This document shows positions 1 to 6,268 of a DNA stretch of 7,398 bases, in pieces. The position numbers were made by a program, and so were the translations under genes. Source of the stretch: Anaerolineae bacterium (GTDB lineage Bacteria > Chloroflexota > Anaerolineae > Aggregatilineales > UBA3940). The DNA lies in assembly GCA_020852775.1 (NCBI GenBank), contig JADZAD010000032.1, forward strand, positions 1-7,398, read 5' to 3'. The notes beneath the pieces are model-generated. The model had not been told where the DNA came from, made no database searches, and saw nothing but the letters and a program-made list of their open reading frames with translations. Each line of letters begins with the position of its first letter. Position 1 is the first letter of the stretch.

Positions 1-485
1 CTGTCGGTGCGGCGGAACTGGCCGCCGAAATGGGCGGTGACCTGCGCCGGGCGGCGGGCATGACCCGTCAGCTTGTCTACGGCCTGCGCCCGCCTATGCT
101 CGATGAACTGGGCCTTGTCGCGGCCCTTCGCAATCTGGAACAGGCACAGGTCGGCCCCGCGCTCATGGTGTATGCTCCCGAACCTCTGCCTCCGCTGCCC
201 GCGGCGGTGGAAGTGGCGATCTATCGCATCGCCAGCGAAGCCTTGCACAATGCAATCAAACACGCGTCTGCCACCCGCTGCCAGATCTCACTATGCCAGA
301 GCGACCATCTGGTGATGGTCGAGATCAGTGATGATGGTGTTGGCGTACCGCCTGATGCGCGCGGTGGGGTTGGGCTGCACTCGATGGCTGAACGGGCTGC
401 GGAACTGGGTGGTACCTGCGTGGTGACGTCGGGCGGGGCCCTCGGCGGCACAACCGTCGTCGCCCGGCTGCCCCTGGAGGGTTGA
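1..485 (+). CDS. Sensor histidine kinase, NarX/DesK type (3' part only; 5' end outside window)
   Basis: The frame is open from the first complete codon at position 3, so the gene starts upstream of the window and its sensor region and phospho-accepting His box are not visible. The first visible residues (LVYGLRPPMLDELGLVAAL, about 72-128) match the end of the HisKA_3 dimerisation helix typical of NarX/DesK/LiaS kinases. An HATPase_c domain follows: the N box EALHNAIKH with its Mg-ligand Asn at about 249-251, the G1 box DDGVGVPP at about 330-353 and the G2 box GVGLHSMAERAAELGG from about 366. The family autophosphorylates on His from ATP and passes the phosphate to a NarL-type regulator. Such a regulator follows directly, and the kinase TGA (483-485) lies 2 nt before its ATG, so the two form an operon. 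The stimulus cannot be told. No truncation or frameshift is seen in the visible part. Confidence 0.93.
   Translation, partial: VGAAELAAEMGGDLRRAAGMTRQLVYGLRPPMLDELGLVAALRNLEQAQVGPALMVYAPEPLPPLPAAVEVAIYRIASEALHNAIKHASATRCQISLCQSDHLVMVEISDDGVGVPPDARGGVGLHSMAERAAELGGTCVVTSGGALGGTTVVARLPLEG
476..481 (+). promoter_or_regulatory. Shine-Dalgarno GGAGGG deciding the response regulator start
   Basis: GGAGGG ends 6 nt before the ATG at 488, which is ideal spacing. It abuts the alternative in-frame TTG at 482 with no spacer. This supports ATG 488 over TTG 482. The site lies inside the last codons of the kinase, as expected for coupled translation. Confidence 0.7.
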
Positions 486-487
486 AT

Positions 488-1129
488 ATGGAAGAACTGA
501 CCGTGCTGATCGCCGATGATCACCCGGTGTTCCGTAAAGGGCTTCGCGCACTGCTGGGGTCGCTTTCCGGGATTGTGCTGGTGGGTGAAGCCGCGACCGG
601 GGAGGAAGCGATCGCCCTCGCGGAACTGCACCAGCCAGACGTCGTACTGATGGATCTGCACATGCCCGGCGGCGGAGGGCTCCCGGCCATCCGCCAGATC
701 GTGACGACCAGCCCGCATATCCGGGTGCTGGTGGTGACGATGTTCGAGGACGATGATTCGGTCTTTGCCGCGATGCGGGCCGGGGCGCGTGGCTACGTCC
801 TCAAGGACTCGCCGGACGACGATATCGCGCGGGCGATCCGTGCGGTGGGGCGCGGTGAGGCGATCTTCAGCCCGGCAATCGCCACCCGCCTGATGGCCTT
901 CTTCAGCACCCGTCCGCCTGTATCCACCGAGATATTCCCGGAATTGACGGAGAGCGAACGAAATGTGCTGCGCCTGATGGCGCAGGGTTGCAGCAACGAT
1001 GTTATCGCCCGGGAACTCTCGCTGAGTGGCAAGACCGTCCGCAACTACGTCTCCAACATCTTCAGCAAGCTCATGGTCGCTGACCGCGCACAGGCCGTCA
1101 TCCGGGCACGGGAAGCAGGCCTGCACTGA
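488..1129 (+). CDS. NarL/FixJ-family response regulator (REC + LuxR-type HTH)
   Basis: A 213-residue DNA-binding response regulator of normal family length. The receiver domain (about 3-120) shows the acidic pair D10-D11, the phospho-acceptor D56 in VVLMDLHMPG, T84 in the LVVTM strand and K106 in GYVLKDS. A short linker leads to a LuxR/GerE HTH (about 152-213). It begins LTESERNVLRLMAQGCSN and has the recognition helix region SGKTVRNYVSNIFSKL followed by the usual ADRAQAVIRAREAGL end. Phosphorylation by the kinase immediately upstream is expected to drive dimerisation and promoter binding. The start at 488 follows from the GGAGGG site. The TTG at 482 would add two residues and overlap the kinase stop. 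Target genes cannot be read from the sequence. The neighbouring minus-strand operon is convergent, so the sequence gives no reason to call it a target. Confidence 0.95.
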   Translation: MEELTVLIADDHPVFRKGLRALLGSLSGIVLVGEAATGEEAIALAELHQPDVVLMDLHMPGGGGLPAIRQIVTTSPHIRVLVVTMFEDDDSVFAAMRAGARGYVLKDSPDDDIARAIRAVGRGEAIFSPAIATRLMAFFSTRPPVSTEIFPELTESERNVLRLMAQGCSNDVIARELSLSGKTVRNYVSNIFSKLMVADRAQAVIRAREAGLH

Positions 1130-1144
1130 GGTGGATGGCGCGGC

Positions 1145-1184
1145 AAAACAAAAAGGGCTGGTGGAGAGCCAGTCCCTTTTGTTT
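1145..1184. terminator. Bidirectional intrinsic terminator between convergent genes
   Basis: A hairpin forms between GGGCTGG (1155-1161) and CCAG-T-CCC (1169-1176, one bulged T), with a 7-nt loop. On the plus strand it is followed by TTTTGTTT. On the minus strand it is followed by TTTTTGTTTT, the complement of the A-rich flank at 1145-1154. The flanking A and T tracts can also pair and lengthen the stem. It lies 26 nt past the response regulator stop. For the minus-strand operon it lies about 125 nt past the last stop. It therefore suits both convergent units. Confidence 0.85.
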
Positions 1185-1218
1185 GGGAAGAGGAGAAGAA
1201 ATCTTTGGAAACTACTTA

Positions 1219-1264
1219 ATCCTAGGATAGATCATTGTAGTTCTGTGAACTGGTTGTCAATGAT
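1219..1264. repeat. Nested inverted repeat and 10-bp palindrome in an AT-rich intergenic patch
   Basis: ATCCTAGGAT (1219-1228) is a perfect 10-bp palindrome. Immediately after it, ATCATTG (1231-1237) pairs with CAATGAT (1258-1264). Inside that, AGTTC (1239-1243) pairs with GAACT (1247-1251) around a 3-nt TGT loop. The two stems can stack into one arm with a 1-nt and a 6-nt bulge. It lies in the convergent gap, so it would be in the 3' untranslated region of the minus-strand operon transcript. Its function is unknown; an RNA-stability element or a chance structure are both possible. Confidence 0.5.
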
Positions 1265-1300
1265 ACGCTTGTCGTACTATTACCCCACGTCTGGCGCCGT

Positions 1301-2890
1301 TCATGGTGTGGGTAGCAGGATATCGTAGGTGAAGCCGTTCATCTCCACCTGCTCACTGACCCTGTAGTGCTGTCCGATCGCTTCCAGCACCGGCAGTGGG
1401 TAAAAGCGCGCCCGGAAGACCACCGCCCCGAACTCCTCCCGCTCGATCATCCCGATCATCTCGTCCATCTCCAGCCGATCCTGGTTGTAGAGGTTGAGCA
1501 GTTGTGTCGGATTGGTGACGACTTCCTTCCCGGCGTTAATCGGAAACATCGCTTCCTCGCTCCAGACCGGGCCGGGCACGGCCCGCAGCACCTCGACGAT
1601 GTACCAGCCTGCCGCGATGTCCTGCTGCGTGATGAGGTGTCCTAACTGCGTATAGCCGACCGTATCGTAGTAGCTCTGCCGGAAGCGGCCCTCAGCTTCG
1701 GCGGGAATGCCGAGCGCCCGCGCCACCGGGCGGGTGAGCGGGTGATCCAGCGGCAGGTGCAGGTTGAACCACGCCTGCGCGATGAACAGCAGCGGCACGA
1801 TCACCCCCCAGGCTGCCAGCCCGATCCGTGCGGGGCGGTTCCGCCCCGCCTGCTCGCCCAGCCGGTTGGCGATCACGCCGAGCAGCACGCCCGTGCCGAT
1901 GCAGGCGGCGGCGGTGGCGGCCATGAAGTAGTTCGGGCCCGCGCCCCACTTCCCGCTCAGGATGCCGGGGATCACCCCGGCGACGAAATACAGCGCATAC
2001 ACGCTGATCCGGTCGAAGTAGACCGCGTAGACGACATAAAGCGCTGCCAGCAGCACGATTACGCGGTGCAGGCTCAGCCACTGCCAGGTGAAGGTCTCAG
2101 CCTGCCCGGTTACGAACGGGTTGGCGTTGGCCCCGAAGGCGTTGAGCGACCACATCCCGCCGGTGGTTGCGTTGAGCAGCAGGTGGATTAGCCCGAAAGC
2201 CACCACGAACGCCAGCCCGTACAGGATCGACTCCCTGGGCTTGCGCAGGAACAGGAAGACGAACACCGCCAGCGCTGCATCAAAGGCAAGCTGCTTCGTG
2301 TAGATCGCCAGCATCATGCAGACGAGCGCCAGCAGGATCGTGCGCTGCCGGTGCCTCACCTCGTCGATGCGCGCCATCAGCGTCACCGCCAGCAGCCCGA
2401 AGAACACCATCGTGGTATGCGAACGGTACAGTGGCCCGATGTGATACACGGTATTCGAGGCGAGGAACGCCATCCCCGCCAGCGCCGCCAGCGCCGGACG
2501 TTTCACTTCCCGCCAGACGTTCCCGCCGATCAGCACGGCGATCCCGACCGTCATCAGGAACGACCACGTCCGGCCGATCCACAGGTGCGGCCCGAAGAGC
2601 AGCACCAGCGGGGTAAGCAGCACGCGGAAGGTCGGCCCGTAGTTCGAGGAGTAGAACGGGAAGACGGTGTTATCGCGGTAGAAGGCGTCGCCTCGCGCCA
2701 GCAGCACCGAGTCCCAGAGCTCGAAGCCTTCGCCCTGATCGTAATCGAACGGGAAGCGCAGCAGCGAGAGGAAGTACAGCAGGTAGACGAGCACCAGGAA
2801 GCCGAGCGCCAGCAGCGCGGCGGCGGTCAGGGCGCGTTGCAGCCAGAGCAGGGCAGGGTGTAGGCGGTGAGTCTCGGTATCAGGTGTCAT
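1301..2890 (-). CDS. GT-C type polytopic membrane protein, glycosyltransferase-39/RgtA-D-like
   Basis: A 529-residue integral membrane protein with a short cytoplasmic N-terminus and about 11-12 hydrophobic helices (first at about 20-44, last at about 356-376). A soluble C-terminal part of about 150 residues is probably extracytoplasmic. The first outer loop holds an acidic motif, DYDQGEGFELWD (49-60), followed by SSNYGPTF (81-88). A later loop has GKWGAGPNYF (313-322). An acidic residue pair in loop 1 and NY-type loops are features of GT-C enzymes that move sugars from polyprenyl-phosphate donors. The exact donor and acceptor cannot be told, and catalysis is inferred from layout. A GGAG at 2895-2898, 4 nt before the ATG, is a modest ribosome site. 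The gene starts 16 nt after the small membrane protein stop and appears to be the last gene of the operon. Confidence 0.8.
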   Translation of the reverse strand: MTPDTETHRLHPALLWLQRALTAAALLALGFLVLVYLLYFLSLLRFPFDYDQGEGFELWDSVLLARGDAFYRDNTVFPFYSSNYGPTFRVLLTPLVLLFGPHLWIGRTWSFLMTVGIAVLIGGNVWREVKRPALAALAGMAFLASNTVYHIGPLYRSHTTMVFFGLLAVTLMARIDEVRHRQRTILLALVCMMLAIYTKQLAFDAALAVFVFLFLRKPRESILYGLAFVVAFGLIHLLLNATTGGMWSLNAFGANANPFVTGQAETFTWQWLSLHRVIVLLAALYVVYAVYFDRISVYALYFVAGVIPGILSGKWGAGPNYFMAATAAACIGTGVLLGVIANRLGEQAGRNRPARIGLAAWGVIVPLLFIAQAWFNLHLPLDHPLTRPVARALGIPAEAEGRFRQSYYDTVGYTQLGHLITQQDIAAGWYIVEVLRAVPGPVWSEEAMFPINAGKEVVTNPTQLLNLYNQDRLEMDEMIGMIEREEFGAVVFRARFYPLPVLEAIGQHYRVSEQVEMNGFTYDILLPTP

Positions 2891-2906
2891 GGTGCTCCGC
2901 TGCGGC

Positions 2907-3140
2907 TCAGGCCGGGCGGTCGCCCAGCGCGATCAGTGGCAGGCCCGCCAGCAGGACAGTGACGCCGCCAGCGATAGCCAGCCGCTGGGACGGCCCCAGC
3001 CCGGTTTCCTTGCCGAACCCGGCGAAGTCCACCGCCAGCACACCGAGCACGATCCCCAGCCCAGCCAGCGCCACGCCGATGCCGGCCAGCCGCTTCGTGA
3101 TCGGCTTGCGCCCGTTCCACAGATCGAGGAGATGCCTCAT
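2907..3140 (-). CDS. Small two-helix membrane protein, function unknown
   Basis: A 77-residue protein that I do not recognise. A basic N-terminus (MRHLLDLWNGRKPITKR) precedes a hydrophobic helix at about 18-41. A short polar loop containing GFGKETGLGPSQR follows, then a second hydrophobic helix at about 52-72 and a short RPA tail. By the positive-inside rule both ends should face the cytoplasm. The ATG at 3140 lies 22 nt after the eIF2B-like stop and has a weak GGA-type ribosome site 7 nt upstream. An in-frame ATG at 3176 would add 12 residues that overlap the upstream gene, and it has no ribosome site, so I prefer 3140. Its position between a cytosolic protein and the GT-C protein, with gaps of 22 and 16 nt, suggests cotranscription. 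It might be an accessory subunit of the membrane protein, but nothing in the sequence shows this. Confidence 0.72.
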   Translation of the reverse strand: MRHLLDLWNGRKPITKRLAGIGVALAGLGIVLGVLAVDFAGFGKETGLGPSQRLAIAGGVTVLLAGLPLIALGDRPA

Positions 3141-3162
3141 CAGAGAGTCCGTCCTGTTGTGG

Positions 3163-4146
3163 TCAGCCGGGTACATCTTCGAAGCGCTTCAAGGCAGCGG
3201 AAACCATCGCGTGGGGTGGGAGGATGCCCACCTCGGTGATATAGGCGTTGACGAACTCCGGCGGCACGTAGTCGAGGTCCTGGCATGAGACCTCCACTGC
3301 GCTGTGCTGCAGGACGGGGTCGTTGCCCGCGATCACCGGCACGTCGATCCGCCGTGGCTGCCGGAGGATCCCGGCTGTGCTGCGCCGGTCGAACTTGAGC
3401 AGTTCCGTGGGCACGTAGAGCGGCACCCCGTGGTAGCGCGCCATCACCGCGACCATCTTGCTGCCCATCGTGTTCCAGCAGCCACCCATCGCCGTCAATG
3501 ACTCGGCCCCGATCAGGACGGCATCCGCCTGGCTGAGTTCATGCCCGATCGCGCTGTCTGTGGTGTAGATCACCCGGTGCCCGGCCTCCGCCGCTGCCCG
3601 CACGATAGGGATACCACCGTTCAATGCTCGGCTTTCCGGGATAACCAGGTTCAGTACCCTGTCATGCTGCCCGGCGCAGGTCAGAATGCCCACCACCGTA
3701 CTGCTGTAGTCGTAGACCAGCACGGTCATGCCGGCACTGAACAGGTTCGCACCGATCTCGCGGATCGCCTCGACGTGCGCCAGCGAATCCCGGTTGAAGC
3801 GTTCTGCCCTGCCGCGCAGGAAGGCCCGCAGCGCCTTAAGCGACCCGCTGGCCTCTTCCATACCGGCCAGCATCCACCCGATCGTGTTGCCGATGGCCGG
3901 GGTCCTCTGGCCGCGGGTGGCGGTGAAGTAGCCGGCGGCCTGCTTTACCGCGGCTGCGGCATCGCCGACACGCTCGCCGGGCGTATCCTCCGCCATGATG
4001 CACAGAACTTCGGTGATCATCCGGGCGGTGCGGCTGGCCCCTTTAGGGTTGCCGCGCACGTGCGCGCCCTCGAAGCTGTTAACGATCTCCAGCGCACGCG
4101 GCGGGAAGTCAGGGCGAGGGACATCCGTGACGGAGGGTGCGGACAT
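3163..4146 (-). CDS. eIF2B alpha/beta/delta-family protein (ribose-1,5-bisphosphate isomerase/MtnA fold), active-site variant
   Basis: A 327-residue protein with the family layout: a helical N-terminal half (about 15-125), then a Rossmann-like half. Family landmarks are LVYDYSSTVVGIL (about 143-155), PESRALNGG (170-178), TTDSAIG (196-202), IGAESLTAMGGCWNTMGSK (212-230), the GVPLYVPTELLKF stretch (240-252) and PPEFVNAYITEVGI (295-308). Members include eIF2B regulatory subunits, MtnA and archaeal ribose-1,5-bisphosphate isomerase. Those isomerases use a Cys in a THC-type motif and an Asp in a GAD motif. Here the aligned positions appear to be D146 and E215, and the NKxG lysine is a Thr (NTMG). 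Isomerase activity is therefore doubtful; sugar-phosphate or nucleotide binding remains plausible. The ATG at 4146 has AGGGA 6 nt upstream, better than ATG 4152, which abuts it. The gene sits 11 nt after the PfkB kinase stop, so the two probably share a pathway. Confidence 0.85.
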   Translation of the reverse strand: MSAPSVTDVPRPDFPPRALEIVNSFEGAHVRGNPKGASRTARMITEVLCIMAEDTPGERVGDAAAAVKQAAGYFTATRGQRTPAIGNTIGWMLAGMEEASGSLKALRAFLRGRAERFNRDSLAHVEAIREIGANLFSAGMTVLVYDYSSTVVGILTCAGQHDRVLNLVIPESRALNGGIPIVRAAAEAGHRVIYTTDSAIGHELSQADAVLIGAESLTAMGGCWNTMGSKMVAVMARYHGVPLYVPTELLKFDRRSTAGILRQPRRIDVPVIAGNDPVLQHSAVEVSCQDLDYVPPEFVNAYITEVGILPPHAMVSAALKRFEDVPG

Positions 4147-4152
4147 GGTCAT

Positions 4153-4157
4153 TCCCT
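4153..4157 (-). promoter_or_regulatory. Shine-Dalgarno AGGGA deciding the eIF2B-like start
   Basis: Read on the minus strand, AGGGA ends directly at the ATG at 4152 but is 6 nt from the ATG at 4146. Normal spacing supports 4146, giving a protein two residues shorter. Confidence 0.5.
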
Positions 4158-5153
4158 TCAGGATAACGCGCTGTTCATCAGCGCTGTGACGTCAGATTCG
4201 GTAAACCGGTGTGAGAGCGACCCCCGGCCAAGGCAGGCGAGCGCCCCGGCGGCACTGCCCCGGGTCGCGGCTTCCCGCAGGGGCAGGCCCTGGCACAGCC
4301 CCAGCAGCATCGCCCCGGCATACGAGTCACCCGCGGCGATGGTATCGACCACCGCCACCGGGAAGGCAGGAACGTGGCCCACGCCGTCCGCAGTGACCAC
4401 CCACGAGCCCTGCGGCCCCTGCTTGAGTACGCACAGCGCCGGGCCCAGCCCGCGCAGGGCCTCGATCGCTTCTGTCACGGAACCTGCCCCGGTGACACGA
4501 CAGGCTTCATGCTCGTTGGGGAGGATAATATCGGCCTGGCTGAACAACCAGGCGACGTAGGCGGGGTCTCGCCCGACGGTCGGTACCGCCGCATCAACCG
4601 AGACGATACAGCCCGCTTCATGGGCACGCCGTACCGCCTCTTCGACCGCGCTGCGCTGGTCACCTTCCATGTACGAGAAGCCATCGACATGCAGTACCTT
4701 ATAGTGGGCGAATGTCTCAACCGGGGGCAGGTGCTCGGTACGGAACTGCACCCGCGGGTCGTTATGCTGCATCACCACCCAGTCGCCGCCGTCCCTGGTC
4801 AGGATCATGAGCAGGCTGCCCTCACTGCCGGTAATACGCTGGACGTAATCCGTCGCCACGCCGCTGGTGATCATCTCATTCCACACGGCCTGGCCGTAGC
4901 GTCCGCTTCCCAGCGCAGCGATCAGGGCGGAGTGCCCGCCCAGCCGCGAGACCGTTGTGGCGACGTTCATGCCGCAGCCGCCTGCCGTCTCCAGCGGCTC
5001 ATCAATATCGATGTTGCTCTGCCCGCCTCCATTCGGCCAGTCCGAGACGCGCAGGATCATTTCGAGTTTACCCGCGCCGATCACCAGCACGTCATCTGAC
5101 CGGTTCATCAGGTGCCCCGGCAGGCGATACTCTGGGAACTCACTGGCTGTCAT
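4158..5153 (-). CDS. PfkB/ribokinase-family carbohydrate kinase
   Basis: A 331-residue kinase of normal family length. PfkB signature 1 is GGCGMNVATTVSRLGG (58-73). The NxxE metal motif is PNEHEA (N213, E216). The nucleotide-site strand LKQGPQGS is at 243-250. Signature 2 is DTIAAGDSYAGA (270-281), with D276 as the predicted catalytic base. The AAGD form, as in E. coli ribokinase, replaces the more common GAGD and is not a defect. The family transfers phosphate from ATP or ADP to a sugar or nucleoside hydroxyl; the substrate cannot be fixed from sequence. The ATG at 5153 overlaps the deaminase TGA as ATGA and has a strong GAGGAG-type site 7 nt upstream (5161-5166). A weaker in-frame ATG at 5108 lacks one. 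With deaminase and eIF2B-like neighbours, ribose-1-phosphate, ribose or a nucleoside are the first substrates to consider. Confidence 0.93.
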   Translation of the reverse strand: MTASEFPEYRLPGHLMNRSDDVLVIGAGKLEMILRVSDWPNGGGQSNIDIDEPLETAGGCGMNVATTVSRLGGHSALIAALGSGRYGQAVWNEMITSGVATDYVQRITGSEGSLLMILTRDGGDWVVMQHNDPRVQFRTEHLPPVETFAHYKVLHVDGFSYMEGDQRSAVEEAVRRAHEAGCIVSVDAAVPTVGRDPAYVAWLFSQADIILPNEHEACRVTGAGSVTEAIEALRGLGPALCVLKQGPQGSWVVTADGVGHVPAFPVAVVDTIAAGDSYAGAMLLGLCQGLPLREAATRGSAAGALACLGRGSLSHRFTESDVTALMNSALS

Positions 5154-5791
5154 ACCCGCTCTCCTCGCCGCTTATCCTGAAAGGCGCGGATCCGCGGAAT
5201 CACCGTCGGGTCGGTCGTCTCGACCAGTTCGAGCAGGTCGGTGAACGGCATCAGGCCCATCGAAACCTCATCCAGCACCCTGAGCACCGGATTCCGGTGC
5301 TGACGATGGCCTTCCACGCACTGCTGGCGCACCACAGCGGAGAGGTTCGCGGGGCGCACCACCGGCTGACCGTCGTTTTCCTCGATGCGGCGCTTCTCGG
5401 TATTGGTGTACGTTTCGAGCAGGTCGCCCAGTTCAGCCCCGGAGGTCGGAGTCGGGGCTCCGTAAAGCACGAGCAGCTTCTTCTGCTGGATGCAGATCTG
5501 GCGGCACTGAGGGCACGGCTGCAGCGTTGTCACCAGCGTGAACCACTCATCCACCGGAAAGACGCCGGAGGCCCGGCCCGCCCGCAGCAGCACCGCAAGC
5601 TGTGTCTCACCATGGAAGATTTCCCCGGCGATGACGGTCGCGCCGTAAGCCTGCGCCACAAGGTGCCCCGCGCTGTCGAACAGCGCCCCGCCGATGAAGT
5701 AGTTGTGCAGGCTGACAGCCTTCGCGGCAGCCGCCAGGGCGGGCTGCATCAGGCTATCCTCATCCCTCAGATCATAAACCTGTGCCGTCAC
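5150..5791 (-). CDS. Cytidine/deoxycytidylate deaminase-superfamily protein (cytosine-deaminase-like HGE motif)
   Basis: A 213-residue zinc-dependent deaminase. The N-terminal half follows the family: an early helix, then IGGALFDSAGHLVAQAYG, then H60-G-E62 (zinc ligand and proton shuttle) and PCPQC (zinc ligands C93 and C96). HGE followed by a PCxxC motif resembles yeast cytosine deaminase, from memory, while most relatives have HAE or CAE. This hints at a free base or nucleoside as substrate, but does not prove it. About 100 residues follow the zinc motif, more than in simple cytidine deaminases. The stretch at about 125-213 is charged and helix-rich, with no domain I recognise. The GTG at 5791 has AGAGAGG 7 nt upstream. 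A TTG at 5797 would add two residues but sits 1 nt from that site. No in-frame ATG exists back to the upstream stop. It is the first gene of the operon and is translationally coupled to the kinase. Confidence 0.85.
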   Translation of the reverse strand: MTAQVYDLRDEDSLMQPALAAAAKAVSLHNYFIGGALFDSAGHLVAQAYGATVIAGEIFHGETQLAVLLRAGRASGVFPVDEWFTLVTTLQPCPQCRQICIQQKKLLVLYGAPTPTSGAELGDLLETYTNTEKRRIEENDGQPVVRPANLSAVVRQQCVEGHRQHRNPVLRVLDEVSMGLMPFTDLLELVETTDPTVIPRIRAFQDKRRGERV

Positions 5792-5798
5792 TGACAAG

Positions 5799-5805
5799 CC
5801 TCTCT
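5799..5805 (-). promoter_or_regulatory. Shine-Dalgarno AGAGAGG deciding the deaminase start
   Basis: On the minus strand AGAGAGG is 7 nt before the GTG at 5791 and only 1 nt before the TTG at 5797, so the GTG is the better start. Confidence 0.55.
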
Positions 5806-5830
5806 GATTCTGATCTTCATATTCGTACCC

Positions 5831-5836
5831 ATTATA
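5831..5836 (-). promoter_or_regulatory. Perfect -10 box TATAAT, candidate promoter of the deaminase operon
   Basis: TATAAT reads on the minus strand in the 91-nt gap between the TfoX-like gene and the deaminase. Transcription would begin near 5822-5825, giving a leader of about 30 nt with the AGAGAGG ribosome site. No recognisable TTGACA-type -35 or extended TG motif is present at normal spacing. Use may therefore need an activator, or transcription may read in from the TfoX-like gene. Confidence 0.5.
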
Positions 5837-5882
5837 CCGCCCCCGTGCTGTTCAGCCGCGGATACCATGAGTGGACGCAGTG

Positions 5883-6239
5883 TCAGCGCCTGAGGCGTGG
5901 CTTGAGCGGAAGCGTCAGCACGTAGTCGAGGCTGGCTTCGATCCACCGCGTGAGCCGGGCCGGGTCTTCCAGCAGGGCAGGTGGCACGACCATATATTCG
6001 CGCATGGTCGGGCCGTCTGGCGCGAATCGCAGGGGCCTTCCGCCTGCCGCGATCAGCGGGGGATGCTTTGCGGCAGGGAGCTTGAGCGCCAGCCCGGCGG
6101 GTGACACAATAGCGAAGAACCGCCCGCGCGCGTATACACCGAACAAGCCGAACATCCGGCGGAAAGTCAGATCGACTTCTTCCGGCGGGCAGGGCATGGC
6201 GCGCACAAGGCTCTGACGCAGGTGGTCGAAATCCGTCAT
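5883..6239 (-). CDS. TfoX N-terminal-domain protein (stand-alone)
   Basis: A 118-residue soluble protein matching the TfoX/Sxy N-terminal domain. It has a helical lead-in, then the hallmark FRRMFGLFGVYARGRFFAIV (26-45), LALKLPAAKHPPLIAAGG (50-67), a TMREYMVVPPALLEDP stretch (78-93) and a closing helix (94-108). Gammaproteobacterial Sxy/TfoX is a competence co-regulator with a second, C-terminal domain. That domain is absent here, as in the many short single-domain relatives whose role is unknown, so I do not assign competence. The ATG at 6239 has GAGGG 4 nt upstream. A TATAAT at 6290-6295 lies at a suitable distance. The gene is read in the same direction as the deaminase operon but is separated from it by 91 nt with its own candidate promoter. 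Confidence 0.85.
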   Translation of the reverse strand: MTDFDHLRQSLVRAMPCPPEEVDLTFRRMFGLFGVYARGRFFAIVSPAGLALKLPAAKHPPLIAAGGRPLRFAPDGPTMREYMVVPPALLEDPARLTRWIEASLDYVLTLPLKPRLRR

Positions 6240-6268
6240 GAATCCCTCGATACGTGGGTGGCAGGTTC

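Noticed and set aside
270..281. AAGD in place of GAGD in the PfkB kinase (residues 270-281 of the protein at 4158-5153) as a damaged active site
   Set aside because: E. coli ribokinase has the same DTIAAGD form and the catalytic Asp is kept, so it is a normal variant.
221..1126. Long open frame (301 codons) on the minus strand opposite the kinase and response regulator
   Set aside because: It is fully antisense to two genes with clear domain motifs, its translation is rich in R/H/P/G with no recognisable domain, and GC-rich DNA commonly gives such shadow frames.
1254..1280. TTGTCA ... TACTAT as a plus-strand promoter in the convergent gap
   Set aside because: The spacer is only 15 nt and the -10 matches 4/6. 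It would drive only antisense RNA into the glycosyltransferase-like gene.
3177..3190. Overlapping short palindromes (CTTCGAAG and GAAGCGCTTC) at the eIF2B-like 3' end
   Set aside because: They lie in codons for the conserved-looking C-terminal helix, have no T-tract, and sit within an operon, so they are probably incidental.
3541..4560. Long open frame (339 codons) on the plus strand opposite the eIF2B-like and PfkB genes
   Set aside because: It spans two unrelated real genes in antisense, has low-complexity composition and no ribosome site.
5886..5896. CGCC-TGA-GGCG hairpin at the TfoX-like stop as a terminator
   Set aside because: The stem is only 4 bp, lies within the last codons and is not followed by a T-run on the minus strand.
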